The position numbers and the translations under genes are program-made. From the NCBI RefSeq assembly GCF_028308085.1, contig NZ_JAQMFS010000094.1:1-64000 (forward strand): a stretch of DNA of 64,000 nucleotides. Direction: 5' to 3'. Origin of the DNA: Gemella haemolysans (GTDB lineage: Bacteria; Bacillota; Bacilli; Staphylococcales; Gemellaceae). Shown in pieces: positions 1-9,605 of the stretch (the first letter of the stretch is position 1; every line of letters starts with the position of its first letter). The notes under the pieces are model-generated. The model was not told the origin of the DNA and ran no database searches. It saw nothing but the letters and a program-made list of their open reading frames with translations.

Positions 1-153
1 TAGTTCTGGTTTCTCCTCTTGTACTAGTGGCTCACCTTTCTCACTTATTACTAGTTCTGGTTTCTCCTCTTGTACTAGTGGCTCACCTTTTTCACTTATT
101 ACTAGTTCTGGTTTCTCCTCTTGTACTACTGGTTCGCCTTTAGAATCTGTATA
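1..153 (-). repeat. 51-bp tandem repeat in the surface-protein gene
   Basis: Copies lie at 1-51, 52-102 and 103-153. The first two differ by one base and the third is diverged. Each encodes 17 residues of the pattern EKGEPLVQEEKPELVIS, a Pro/Glu-rich wall-spanning stalk type. The array continues past the window edge, so the copy number is unknown. Confidence 0.93.
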
Positions 154-2502
154 TACTCTAATAGGTACATTAACTATGTCATTTGAACCATCAGAATATG
201 TTATTCTTACCCTTGCATTGACATCTCCTAATTCTCCAAAATCTGTAGAATTTAATATTTCATAGTTTATATTTTGTGGGATATTATCTTTAACTATCTT
301 ATTAATTACTTCATTTACATTTAAACTACTTCCTTGATGTAATAATATCTTTTCATCATTTAAAAGTTTTGGTTCATATTTTCCTGCTTCTGTTAGTTCT
401 AAGGCAGCACGTGAATTTATAACATCCAGTCCTAAGCTAGCTATTTCTCTAGTAATATTATTAATAGCAAGTTGTGGAGAAAGTGTATTCGAAATTGTAG
501 CTTCCGCTTCTTTCAATTTTTCTGTTAAAGTTGATTTTGATAAATTATAATTTTCAGCTGATTTTTTAGTCTTATCTGATAAATCTACAACTGACTCTAC
601 TAATTTTTGAGCAGCATTGACTACAGATATCAGCTCTTTTTTATCTGCTTCATTTACTGATATAGGAATATTGATGTCATTACTACTATTATCATCTAAA
701 TATGCAACTCTTACTGTAGCATATTTCATACCCAAAGATGTTAATTCATCTTTATAAACTAATGATAACTTAGTATTAACTGGTAATAAATTTCTATTAA
801 CTTTACTGATTATATCCTTATCTTTAAGTTTGTCTCCTATCATTATAGATACTGGTTTATCATCTACTAAAGTTGGTAAAAACGTCTTACTCAATGTTCC
901 ATTTTCTGGATCAATTATACTTAAATTATTTATATTTTCATCACGATATCCAACTCCATCCATTCCTTGACGTTTTCCAAAATTAAAATCTGGATTTGAA
1001 TTTACTCTATTTTCAAAATAAGACGTTGATGAATGAGCTCCTGCACTTTTACCTATGCTTATTTTATTATTAGGCTGAAGATTTCCAGGGATTATATTAT
1101 CATTATCAGTATAATAATTTTTTATCTTCCCAGTTTTTGCAAGCTCTTCAGAAATTCTTACATCATCCTTAGGAACTCCCCATAACCAACCACTCTTAAC
1201 TTTTGGAGCGTTAAACGTATAAGTTTGTTTATACTTCCCAAATTTTTCCTTTTCAGCCGTTGCCGTAGCTCTTAATGATAAATATCCACCTAATGAGTGT
1301 CCAGTGATATATAAATTTGTAATTGTACTATCATTTTTTATTTTTTTCATTAATTGAATAGCTGCTTCACTCTGATTTGATTCATTACCAAAGAATAATG
1401 CTAAATCGGCTTTTAAATCCCCTGCTTGCGCAACATTTGTGCCTGCAAAAGCAAGAACTTGGATATTATCACCTTTTAAAAATGGAAAATTATTAGTTGT
1501 TTCAAATAATACCGCGTCTAGACCATTATCCTGATGAAATGTTTCTTTTACTCTCCAATATGGTCCAAGCTCATTATTAGTCATCTTTTGAATATTGTTT
1601 GAAAGAGTACCTGCTGGAGCTTGTTTTTTAAGAATATCATCTATTTTTTTATCATTCTCATAAACTAAATTTATAAACATGGCCATATCTCTTGCTGATA
1701 CATTCCAGATTAATTTATCTTTATCTTCTTTATCGTTTAATCCATCTCCATCAGTATCGGCAAGTCTTGGATGAATATCATACCCAAGATAAGTACGTCC
1801 GTCTTTTTTATAAATATATAATTCATCTTTATTTGCTATACCATCTCCATCATCATCTCCATCAGGATTTAATATTGCCTTTTTATAAATTAAACTATCG
1901 TACTTACCTCCCTCTAATCCTATATAACCTTTTGCTATATCTTCAGCATATTTGCTAGTAAGTCTAGAAATGATTTTTGTTCCTTTTTCTACAGGTTCTA
2001 CAGTATTTTCTACTTCCTCAGTTGTAACTTTATTTTCTTCTAAGTTTTTATTAATTATCTTCGTCAGTAGATTAGCAATATCACTACTATCATCTATTCG
2101 TTTATCTAGAACATTTAAATTATAATTTGAAGAACTTGAGTTTGTTGTAACATCTTTTTTTTCAGGTTTTGCATTTACTGTAGTAGTTAAAGTTGAATCT
2201 GTAGCTAAATTCTTATTTTCTATATTATTTTCACTTACTGAGGATTTCGTATTATCATTAGAAATATTATTACTTTCTTTAGCAGTTTTATTTTCCAAAT
2301 TATTAGTAGTTTCAGAATTTTTCTCTAAAATTTTAAGTTTTTCATGTACTGTGTTACCATCTTCATTTAAACTATTTTCATCATGGGCACTTGCTGAACC
2401 ACCTAAAAATACTAATGTACCTATTGCAACTGATACTATTCCTAAACTAAGTTTCTTTATTCCATATTTTACTATTTTTTTATCAATATTATTTTTAAAC
2501 AT
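1..2502 (-). CDS. YSIRK-type cell-surface lipase-like protein (3' end outside window)
   Basis: 834 codons are visible; the C-terminus lies beyond position 1. It starts at ATG 2502 behind a strong GGAGGG site. Residues 12-38 form a YSIRK/G-S-type export signal (YGIKKLSLGIVSVAIG). A Ser/Asn/Thr-rich linker follows. Two thrombospondin-3/EF-hand-like Asp-rich loops lie near residues 212-260. A class 3 lipase-like alpha/beta-hydrolase domain follows, with GHSLGG placing the nucleophile at Ser403; Asp468 and His490 fit the rest of the triad. Two Rib-like domains lie around 537-614 and 714-780, and a 17-residue tandem repeat rich in Glu/Pro begins near 785. Such proteins are usually LPXTG-anchored, but the anchor is not visible. 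Substrate unknown. The domain calls come from motifs read by eye. Confidence 0.88.
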   Translation of the reverse strand, partial: MFKNNIDKKIVKYGIKKLSLGIVSVAIGTLVFLGGSASAHDENSLNEDGNTVHEKLKILEKNSETTNNLENKTAKESNNISNDNTKSSVSENNIENKNLATDSTLTTTVNAKPEKKDVTTNSSSSNYNLNVLDKRIDDSSDIANLLTKIINKNLEENKVTTEEVENTVEPVEKGTKIISRLTSKYAEDIAKGYIGLEGGKYDSLIYKKAILNPDGDDDGDGIANKDELYIYKKDGRTYLGYDIHPRLADTDGDGLNDKEDKDKLIWNVSARDMAMFINLVYENDKKIDDILKKQAPAGTLSNNIQKMTNNELGPYWRVKETFHQDNGLDAVLFETTNNFPFLKGDNIQVLAFAGTNVAQAGDLKADLALFFGNESNQSEAAIQLMKKIKNDSTITNLYITGHSLGGYLSLRATATAEKEKFGKYKQTYTFNAPKVKSGWLWGVPKDDVRISEELAKTGKIKNYYTDNDNIIPGNLQPNNKISIGKSAGAHSSTSYFENRVNSNPDFNFGKRQGMDGVGYRDENINNLSIIDPENGTLSKTFLPTLVDDKPVSIMIGDKLKDKDIISKVNRNLLPVNTKLSLVYKDELTSLGMKYATVRVAYLDDNSSNDINIPISVNEADKKELISVVNAAQKLVESVVDLSDKTKKSAENYNLSKSTLTEKLKEAEATISNTLSPQLAINNITREIASLGLDVINSRAALELTEAGKYEPKLLNDEKILLHQGSSLNVNEVINKIVKDNIPQNINYEILNSTDFGELGDVNARVRITYSDGSNDIVNVPIRVYTDSKGEPVVQEEKPELVISEKGEPLVQEEKPELVISEKGEPLVQEEKPEL

Positions 2503-2588
2503 ATTCCCTCCAAGATTCCATCTTAAATATATGTATTTAGAATTTAATTAACATTATTTTAAGTTAACTAATTACTCTATATTGTTTA

Positions 2589-2617
2589 AGTATACATGAA
2601 AATATCAAATATAACAA
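2589..2617 (-). promoter_or_regulatory. Predicted sigma-A promoter of the surface-protein gene
   Basis: On the minus strand TTGTTA (2617-2612) and TATACT (2594-2589) are 17 bp apart, about 85 bp upstream of the start codon. Confidence 0.6.
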
Positions 2618-2844
2618 ACTTAAATTCAATAGTATTTTTATATTAATTCACTTTTTAGAAGTGACGTAATTCTTACCTATCTAATTTATTTATTACAATT
2701 TTTATTTAGTTTTTATCTTTTCTTTATAATATTGCATTTATATACTAACAAATATACTTATAGAAATAATAACATTTCAAAATAATTAATACACTATGTA
2801 CTTAACAAAACTCCCATAAAATTAAAAAATTTTTCCAAAAAAAT

Positions 2845-2870
2845 AAGCGGATTATTAATATAATCCGCTT
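2845..2870 (-). terminator. Intrinsic terminator after yajC
   Basis: A perfect 10-bp stem (2845-2854 with 2861-2870) with a 6-nt loop is followed on the minus strand by a U-rich tract. It sits 10 bp past the yajC stop codon. Confidence 0.9.
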
Positions 2871-2879
2871 AAATATTTA

Positions 2880-3143
2880 TTATTTTGCAGCTAAGCTACG
2901 AATAGCATTACGATCTATTTCGATTTCTACTTTTGGTGCAATTCTTACTTTTACTGTTACTGTCCCTACTTCAACGATATCTCCGTAAATTCCAGCGAAA
3001 GTTACGATTCTATCTCCTTCTTTTAATGAATCTTGTAGAAGTTTTAATTCTTTATTTCTTTTAGATTGTGGTCTAATAATCATGAAGTACATGAATCCAA
3101 AAAGAAATACTATCATAATAATATTAATATATGAACCTTGCAT
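2880..3143 (-). CDS. yajC: Preprotein translocase accessory subunit YajC
   Basis: Small 87-residue protein with one N-terminal membrane helix (about residues 6-23) carrying the family motif FMYFMIIRPQSKR, then a short soluble KOW-like domain (GDRIVTFAGIYGDI). YajC associates with SecDF and SecYEG at the membrane; its exact contribution to export is modest and not fully settled. Position after queA-tgt is the classic bacterial order. Length is normal for the family. Confidence 0.96.
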   Translation of the reverse strand: MQGSYINIIMIVFLFGFMYFMIIRPQSKRNKELKLLQDSLKEGDRIVTFAGIYGDIVEVGTVTVKVRIAPKVEIEIDRNAIRSLAAK

Positions 3144-3233
3144 GTTTTACCTCCGTTTATTTATAATATATGTTTATTCTACTATATAAGAAGTAAAAAA
3201 TAAACCTTTTATCATATTTTTTTTACTAGATTA

Positions 3234-4388
<1,155 letters not shown>

Positions 4389-4409
4389 TTAAAAATTTCC
4401 TTTCAATAA

Positions 4410-5438
4410 CTATATTATTATCATCGCGTCTCCAAAACTGAAGAAACGATATTTGTTTTCAACTGCTATATTATATAATTCTAAAACTTTTTCTCTATCA
4501 TAAAATGCACTAACAAGCATTATTAATGATGATTTTGGTAGATGAAAGTTAGTGATTAATCCATCAACACATTTAAATTCAAATCCCGGATAGATGAAAA
4601 TATTTGTCCAACCTGATGCTGCAACTATTTTTCCATTATTGTCTCGAGCAATTGTTTCTAATGTTCTTGTTGAAGTGGTACCTACAGAAAATACTCTTCC
4701 TCCATTTTCTTTTGTTTTATTAATAAGTTCCGCTGTTTTTTCATCTAGAGTATAATATTCTGAATGCATATCGTGATCTTCTATATTCTCTACAGCAACT
4801 GGTCTAAATGTCCCTAACCCCACATGAAGAGTTAAATACGCAATATTTACGCCTTTTTCCTTAATTCGATCTAATAATTCATTTGTAAAGTGAAGGCCAG
4901 CAGTTGGAGCAGCTGAACTTCCTACTTCTTTAGAATAAACTGTTTGATATCTTTCTTTATCAGTTAATCTTTCTTTTATATACGGGGGTAAAGGCATTGT
5001 ACCTAGTTCATCTAGTCTTTCTTGGAATATTCCTTCGTAAACAAATTCAAAATGTCTAAATCCATCATCAAGTACCTTTGTACACACCGCCTCCATTATT
5101 CCATCACCAAAAGATACAATATTTCCCTCTTTTATTCTTTTGGCTGGCTTAACTAGACATTCCCAATCATTATGTCCCAAGTTTTTTAATAATAATACTT
5201 CTATCGCAGCACCTGTATCTTTTTTTGCCCCATATAAACGTGCCGGCATTACTCTAGTATTATTTAATACCAAAGTGTCACCAGGATTAAAATATTCTAT
5301 AATATCTGAAAAAACTCTATGTTCATGTGTAGCATTTTTTCTATCTACACACAGTAATTTACTAGTATCTCTTTTTAAAAGAGGAGTTTGTGCAATAAGT
5401 TCCTCTGGTAAATAAAAATCAAATTGTTCTAATTTCAT
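4410..5438 (-). CDS. queA: S-adenosylmethionine:tRNA ribosyltransferase-isomerase
   Basis: Transfers and isomerises the ribosyl group of SAM onto preQ1-tRNA to give epoxyqueuosine. The 342-residue length is typical. Characteristic stretches are [12 protein letters not shown] at the N-terminus, [12 protein letters not shown], the [12 protein letters not shown] block and the C-terminal [19 protein letters not shown]. First gene of queA-tgt-yajC. A good promoter lies 30 bp upstream, leaving a leader too short for a preQ1 riboswitch. Confidence 0.98.
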   Translation of the reverse strand: MKLEQFDFYLPEELIAQTPLLKRDTSKLLCVDRKNATHEHRVFSDIIEYFNPGDTLVLNNTRVMPARLYGAKKDTGAAIEVLLLKNLGHNDWECLVKPAKRIKEGNIVSFGDGIMEAVCTKVLDDGFRHFEFVYEGIFQERLDELGTMPLPPYIKERLTDKERYQTVYSKEVGSSAAPTAGLHFTNELLDRIKEKGVNIAYLTLHVGLGTFRPVAVENIEDHDMHSEYYTLDEKTAELINKTKENGGRVFSVGTTSTRTLETIARDNNGKIVAASGWTNIFIYPGFEFKCVDGLITNFHLPKSSLIMLVSAFYDREKVLELYNIAVENKYRFFSFGDAMIII

Positions 5439-5468
5439 CTATAATCTCCTTTAAAAGTTACCTTTACT

Positions 5469-5497
5469 ATTATAGCTTGATTATTATAAGTTAGCAA
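5469..5497 (-). promoter_or_regulatory. Predicted promoter of queA-tgt-yajC
   Basis: TTGCTA (5497-5492) and TATAAT (5474-5469) on the minus strand, 17 bp apart. Predicted transcription starts about 25 nt before the queA start codon. Confidence 0.75.
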
Positions 5498-5533
5498 GTC
5501 TCATCATAATAAAATATAAATTTTTCAATTTTA

Positions 5534-5708
5534 GGGGCTGACCCAAAAGTCCTAAAATTTTAACAAAGCTCGTATAAGAACTCATAGACGCAGTGGTTTA
5601 TTGATATCTAAATTCGTTTTATAAAAGCTATTTAGATGTCTAATAAACTGTGCGGGAGTGACTCAACAAAATCGATTTCTACAAAATCATGATTTTCGAG
5701 TCACTCCC
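5534..5708. repeat. Dispersed intergenic repeat, copy 1 (about 175 bp)
   Basis: Closely similar to 49438-49611; 5578-5614 (37 bp) is identical to 49479-49515. The right end is an 11-bp inverted repeat (5654-5664 with 5698-5708) with further pairing inside. It has no coding capacity and fills most of the 319-bp gap between queA and ftsW. MITE-like or a recombination unit; family not identified. Confidence 0.85.
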
Positions 5709-5715
5709 AATCAAA

Positions 5716-5750
5716 AAATCGGACCAATATTTAAAATATTAATCCGATTT
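5716..5750 (-). terminator. Intrinsic terminator after ftsW
   Basis: Stem of AAATCGGA with TCCGATTT (5716-5723/5743-5750), with an AT-rich internal extension, then a U-rich tail on the minus strand. It starts 8 bp past the ftsW stop codon. Confidence 0.85.
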
Positions 5751-5757
5751 ATCATCA

Positions 5758-6972
5758 TTATTTTTTATTACTTCTTAAGTATTTAACATGGGATAAAATA
5801 TTAGTAGCTATTCCTAATCCAATACTTAATACAAGAATTGAACTACCACCATTACTTATAAATGGTAGTGGAACTCCAGTCATCGGGATAGAAGCCGTAA
5901 CTCCACCAATATTTACTACTCCCTGTACTACTAATAGACTTGCGAATCCTAATGAGTACATAGCTGAAAAAGTATTTCTTGATTTTGTACCAGAAAATAT
6001 TACTTTTCCAATGATAATTAATAATAAAGTAACTACGAATAAAACTCCTATAAAACCTAACTCCTCAGCTATAATAGCAAGTATAAAGTCTGTATGTGCT
6101 TCTGGTAAATAACCTAGTTTTTGGATAGAATTTCCTAATCCTCTACCGAATAATCCACCATTACCAAACGCAACATATGAATTTATTACCTGATCTGCTG
6201 CTGCAGCTAAGTCATCTGAAAATGGATTAAGAAAAACCTTAAGTCGATTTGTTCTATACGAAGTTCCGCTACTGAACAATGCACTCTTCAACATAAATAA
6301 CATCAATACTGCCACACCTGCCACTATCGCTAGTGATAATATTTTTTTTATGTTTTGAGAATGCATATTAGAACATAAAGTCATAATCCCCATAACTGAC
6401 AACGTGATAAGTATCATACCAGTATCATTTTGTAGAGCTATTATAGTAACTAATCCTAGCGGTATACCAAACATTTTTAGTAATTCTGAACTCGTACAAA
6501 TTTGTCTTAATTTAACTTTTCTTGTCTCTAAAATATATGCCATATACATAATGATAAATAACTGTGCTAAAGTTGATGGCTGAAAACTGAACGCACCTAT
6601 TCTTATCCAAGATCTAGCACCATTTATTGATGGCATAAATAAAGGTACAAATAGTAGAAACGCTATTACTAGATATCCATTCATTAAAAAGCTTTTATTT
6701 TTAAAAACTTCAAAAGGTATTGCAACAGAGAATACTAGAAACGCTATATAAGCTAGTACTGCCCACATCGCTTGTCTTCGTAAGAAATATGTTTCACCTA
6801 CTGGAATACCTGATGTAAAGGTACCATATTTATTCCCTATCATACTAGCACTATAGACCATCATGCAACTTAAGATTAACAATACTAAAAGAGTTAATGC
6901 TACTACCCAATCTAATCTTACATGTCTACGCTCATGCTTAATTGATCTATGTATTCTTCTTACAAAATTCAT
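5758..6972 (-). CDS. ftsW: Division-associated peptidoglycan polymerase FtsW
   Basis: SEDS-family glycosyltransferase that polymerises lipid II at the septum with a partner class B PBP. The 404-residue protein has a basic cytoplasmic N-terminus and about ten membrane helices. The family signatures are LPEAHTDFILAIIAEELGF and the C-terminal VPLPFISNGGSSILVLSI. Asn replaces the usual Tyr before GG in the latter. FtsW is preferred over RodA because ylaN lies directly upstream, the order known from Bacillus and Staphylococcus, and because of the GGSSILVLSI ending. Last gene of a four-gene operon. Confidence 0.88.
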   Translation of the reverse strand: MNFVRRIHRSIKHERRHVRLDWVVALTLLVLLILSCMMVYSASMIGNKYGTFTSGIPVGETYFLRRQAMWAVLAYIAFLVFSVAIPFEVFKNKSFLMNGYLVIAFLLFVPLFMPSINGARSWIRIGAFSFQPSTLAQLFIIMYMAYILETRKVKLRQICTSSELLKMFGIPLGLVTIIALQNDTGMILITLSVMGIMTLCSNMHSQNIKKILSLAIVAGVAVLMLFMLKSALFSSGTSYRTNRLKVFLNPFSDDLAAAADQVINSYVAFGNGGLFGRGLGNSIQKLGYLPEAHTDFILAIIAEELGFIGVLFVVTLLLIIIGKVIFSGTKSRNTFSAMYSLGFASLLVVQGVVNIGGVTASIPMTGVPLPFISNGGSSILVLSIGLGIATNILSHVKYLRSNKK

Positions 6973-6973
6973 A

Positions 6974-7258
6974 TTAATTTGCTTTACTTTCTTCTTCTAT
7001 ATTAGAGTACATTTCACTAGCTTTATTTTCTAAATCAGCTAGAATTATGCGCCCAGCTTCTTGTGAAATACAACCTATTTCTACTGCTAAGTTTATTTCT
7101 TTAGTAAGACCATATATTTGAGTATCAATAACATCTTGATAAAGTGGACATTTTCTCTGACCTTTTACCGATACACAAGCATTAATCATTTCTTCAATCT
7201 TCACAACATCTTCTTCTATTCTTCTACGAACCTTAATAAATATTAGGTTATTTTCCAT
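6974..7258 (-). CDS. ylaN: YlaN family protein (DUF1507)
   Basis: 94 residues, small and helical. The diagnostic segment CPLYQDVIDTQIYGLTKEIN matches YlaN of Bacillus and Staphylococcus (CPLYEEVLDTQ type). Work in those genera linked YlaN to iron homeostasis through Fur; that role is known for the family and not shown here. It ends one base before ftsW starts, and this pairing is conserved across Bacilli. Confidence 0.93.
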   Translation of the reverse strand: MENNLIFIKVRRRIEEDVVKIEEMINACVSVKGQRKCPLYQDVIDTQIYGLTKEINLAVEIGCISQEAGRIILADLENKASEMYSNIEEESKAN

Positions 7259-7268
7259 CTCTTATCAC

Positions 7269-7469
7269 CTATCCTTTTGATAATTCATAATTAACTTCAT
7301 GTCTTATTATAGCAATTGCTCTTATAAAATCTTCTTTTGAAATTAATTCTAATCGTCTTAATTCTCTCACTTCATATTCTACCATACTTAATGTATGTTT
7401 TCTATCCTTCATATATATAATTATACCAAATGATTTCAAAAATTGTTGTAAATCATAAAAATTTTTCAT
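7269..7469 (-). CDS. yqgQ: YqgQ family protein (DUF910)
   Basis: 66-residue cytoplasmic helical protein. FYDLQQFLKSFGIIIY and YEVRELRRLELISKEDF follow the YqgQ pattern. Its function is unknown; the family usually sits beside a rhomboid (yqgP) and glucokinase. Here it follows the rhomboid-like gene by 10 bp and precedes ylaN by 10 bp, joining two clusters that are separate in Bacillus. Confidence 0.9.
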   Translation of the reverse strand: MKNFYDLQQFLKSFGIIIYMKDRKHTLSMVEYEVRELRRLELISKEDFIRAIAIIRHEVNYELSKG

Positions 7470-7479
7470 TTATATCACC

Positions 7480-8916
7480 TTAAAAATTACTCAATTCATC
7501 AACTAGGTTTTTATTAGTTTCTCTACCGTCTAATTCATAAGCTCTTTTTGCATACTCTTTTGCTTTTGAATAGTTACCTTCTTGGCGTTCAATTATTGCT
7601 AAATTATAATAAAGCGGTGCAAAAGAATCATCAAAATTTATTCCCTCAAGAAAAACTTTTTTAGCATCTTGTTTAGTTGCAGTCGTCATCTTCACCATAC
7701 CTAACTCATAATAAGTTAAAGCTGATTTATTCTTAGAGTTTAATTCTGTTTCTAAATTAAATATATCTTCATCACTATATGTTTTTAGCAACCTACTATC
7801 AACCCTCGAAACTCTAAATCTGTTAATTGTACTTTTCGTATTAACACCTGCGAATAACAATATTTCACCAAGCAAACAAAAGACTACCATGCAAACTAGT
7901 GCTATATAAACTCTTTTCTTAACTAAGAATAATTCTATAAATACTCCTAATACAAAAGAAAAAATATATAAAACTATATAAGTATCAAATAATATTGAAA
8001 CCAAGGCTAGATAGACAATTGAGATCGCACCAGAATACATGAATTTCAAATTATCATTCTTTTTACTAAGCTGTCCCATAAAAATAGAACCTAAAAGCGC
8101 AATATTTGAAACCAGGGCAATATCTAGCGTTCCTGAATATCCAAATATCAACAGGAGATTTAATACTAAAGAAACTATTAATAATATTCCAATGCTTTTT
8201 AATATGTTAAGAGACTTATTAAATAGTATTGAACTCACCCCGAGTGTTGCCAATATTACTAACAATTTCATAGAGTTATCTACTGTAAAAACACTGGTAA
8301 ATACTCTATAAAATTGACCGCTTATAATTTTCTGATAACTATACTCGATATATTGGTATGCAGAGCTATGTCTATTCGATAAATAAATTATAAAATAATT
8401 TATTAAGAATAAAATTAAATAAAGACCTGATAAGATATTATACTTTACATTAAATACACTTCTATCTAAAGTCTGTCTCTTATATAATTCAACCACTCTA
8501 TTTTTATATCTTAAAGTGTCAGGCGTTCCTTCAATAAAACTCTTATCTTTTTCTTTTAAAAACAACTTACTGTTTTTCTCATTATATAAAATACGTTCAA
8601 TAATTAGGCTATTTGATATTCTATACTTTTTGTAATCTTCTATAAAATCATCAAATTCAGGAGAAACGTATAGGATTTTCATTTTTAAACTACTCAGTTT
8701 AAACATTTTTTTCAGTCTAACTTCATTTCTAATAACATTAGAAACAATACTGTCAATTTCTGTTGATTTAAAACTATCTCCGTATATAAATCTTATTAAT
8801 TCATTATCTTCATTAATAAGCCATACATCTTTTTTTTCTGGACGATAATACAATATACTATAATTATATTTCGTTATGTACAGATATATAATCTTCCAAA
8901 ATTTTTTATCATTCAT
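7480..8916 (-). CDS. Rhomboid-like membrane protein with TPR tail, catalytic residues lost (YqgP/ActH-like)
   Basis: 478 residues: cytoplasmic N-terminal domain (1-150), rhomboid-type membrane core (about 155-355), then an extracellular tail with two TPR-like units (about 390-470; ALTYYELGMVKM and PLYYNLAIIERQEGNYSKAKEYAKRAY). Active rhomboids carry GxSG in TM4 and His in TM6. Here the TM4 region reads DIALVSNIALLGSIF with no GxSG, and the TM6 region reads IVLYIFSFVLGVF with Tyr where His is expected. The overall plan (rhomboid + TPR, followed by yqgQ) is that of YqgP and S. aureus ActH. Probably a non-proteolytic scaffold. Confidence 0.8.
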   Translation of the reverse strand: MNDKKFWKIIYLYITKYNYSILYYRPEKKDVWLINEDNELIRFIYGDSFKSTEIDSIVSNVIRNEVRLKKMFKLSSLKMKILYVSPEFDDFIEDYKKYRISNSLIIERILYNEKNSKLFLKEKDKSFIEGTPDTLRYKNRVVELYKRQTLDRSVFNVKYNILSGLYLILFLINYFIIYLSNRHSSAYQYIEYSYQKIISGQFYRVFTSVFTVDNSMKLLVILATLGVSSILFNKSLNILKSIGILLIVSLVLNLLLIFGYSGTLDIALVSNIALLGSIFMGQLSKKNDNLKFMYSGAISIVYLALVSILFDTYIVLYIFSFVLGVFIELFLVKKRVYIALVCMVVFCLLGEILLFAGVNTKSTINRFRVSRVDSRLLKTYSDEDIFNLETELNSKNKSALTYYELGMVKMTTATKQDAKKVFLEGINFDDSFAPLYYNLAIIERQEGNYSKAKEYAKRAYELDGRETNKNLVDELSNF

Positions 8917-8931
8917 AATTTCGCCACTAAT

Positions 8932-8971
8932 AGTAAAACTTAAATAGACCTGGGTCTATTTAAGTTTTACT
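8932..8971 (-). terminator. Long inverted repeat / probable terminator at the crr 3' end
   Basis: A perfect 19-bp inverted repeat (8932-8950 with 8953-8971). The crr stop codon (8958-8956) lies inside the right arm. Read as TAAATAGACC pairing with GGTCTATTTA, it is followed on the minus strand by a moderately U-rich AGTTTTACT. It separates crr from the rhomboid gene, which starts 16 bp further on, so some read-through is likely. Confidence 0.7.
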
Positions 8972-9459
8972 TTTGCTACTTCTTGTGAGAAATCAACAGT
9001 TTCATTAAATTTTAATACTTCGATATTTTCCACTGCATCCATGTTTGTGATAACACAAGGAGTAATAATGTCTTTAGCTTTTTCTTTAACTAACTCTAAG
9101 TCATAAGTTAATAAAGTTTGACCTACTTCAACTCTATCTCCTGCAGATACTGCTACATCGAAACCTTCACCTTTCATAGCAACCGTTTCTAATCCAACGT
9201 GAATAAGAATTTCTACATCTCCTGATTTAATTCCAAAAGCATGTTTTGTTGGGAATACTTGGATAATTTCTCCAGCTACTGGTGAAATAAGTTTCCCTTC
9301 TTCAGGAATAATAGCAAATCCATCTCCCATCATTTTTTGAGCAAATACTGGGTCCGGTACTTCTGTAATATCTACTACTTTACCTTTCATGTATGAGCTT
9401 AAGACAACCTCATTTACTTGCTCTTCTTTTTTTCCGAATAATTTAGATAAAAATCCCAT
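8956..9459 (-). CDS. crr: PTS glucose-type EIIA component
   Basis: Stand-alone EIIA-Glc domain of 167 residues that passes phosphate from HPr to a sugar-specific EIIBC. The active-site motif ILIHVGLETVAMKGEGF contains the phosphorylated His, and the second His lies in FPTKHAFGIKSGD. No EIIBC is linked in the gene, so it may serve several permeases. It has its own strong promoter. Confidence 0.95.
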   Translation of the reverse strand: MGFLSKLFGKKEEQVNEVVLSSYMKGKVVDITEVPDPVFAQKMMGDGFAIIPEEGKLISPVAGEIIQVFPTKHAFGIKSGDVEILIHVGLETVAMKGEGFDVAVSAGDRVEVGQTLLTYDLELVKEKAKDIITPCVITNMDAVENIEVLKFNETVDFSQEVAKVKLK

Positions 9460-9497
9460 CTCAATCCTCCATATATATTTACCTTCTTAATATATAT

Positions 9498-9526
9498 ATT
9501 ATATACTTTTATTACAATTTTTTCAA
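9498..9526 (-). promoter_or_regulatory. Predicted promoter of crr
   Basis: TTGAAA (9526-9521) and a perfect TATAAT (9503-9498), spacing 17 bp, about 40 bp upstream of the start codon. No cre-like site was recognised. Confidence 0.8.
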
Positions 9527-9605
9527 TTAATTTTCGGAAATAATTTCAAATTTAATACTAAAATATTTCTATTTAATTATTAATTTAAAATTAATACAAA
9601 AAAGA

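Larger units (their letters stand above)
2503..2879. other. Intergenic region between the surface-protein gene and yajC
   Basis: No coding sequence is seen. The region holds the surface-protein promoter, a 5' leader of about 80 nt, and the yajC terminator at its far end. The remaining AT-rich sequence (about 2620-2840) shows nothing recognisable. Confidence 0.7.

Noticed and set aside
1-153. 51-bp repeats as a CRISPR array
   Set aside because: The repeats are contiguous, without spacers, and in frame within a coding sequence.
1692-1958. Plus-strand ORF of 88 codons inside the surface-protein gene
   Set aside because: It is antisense to a well-supported protein with recognisable domains; its His/Tyr/Leu-rich translation is the usual shadow of Asp-rich codons.
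5439-5468. preQ1 riboswitch upstream of queA
   Set aside because: The predicted leader is only about 25 nt and shows no preQ1 pseudoknot pattern.
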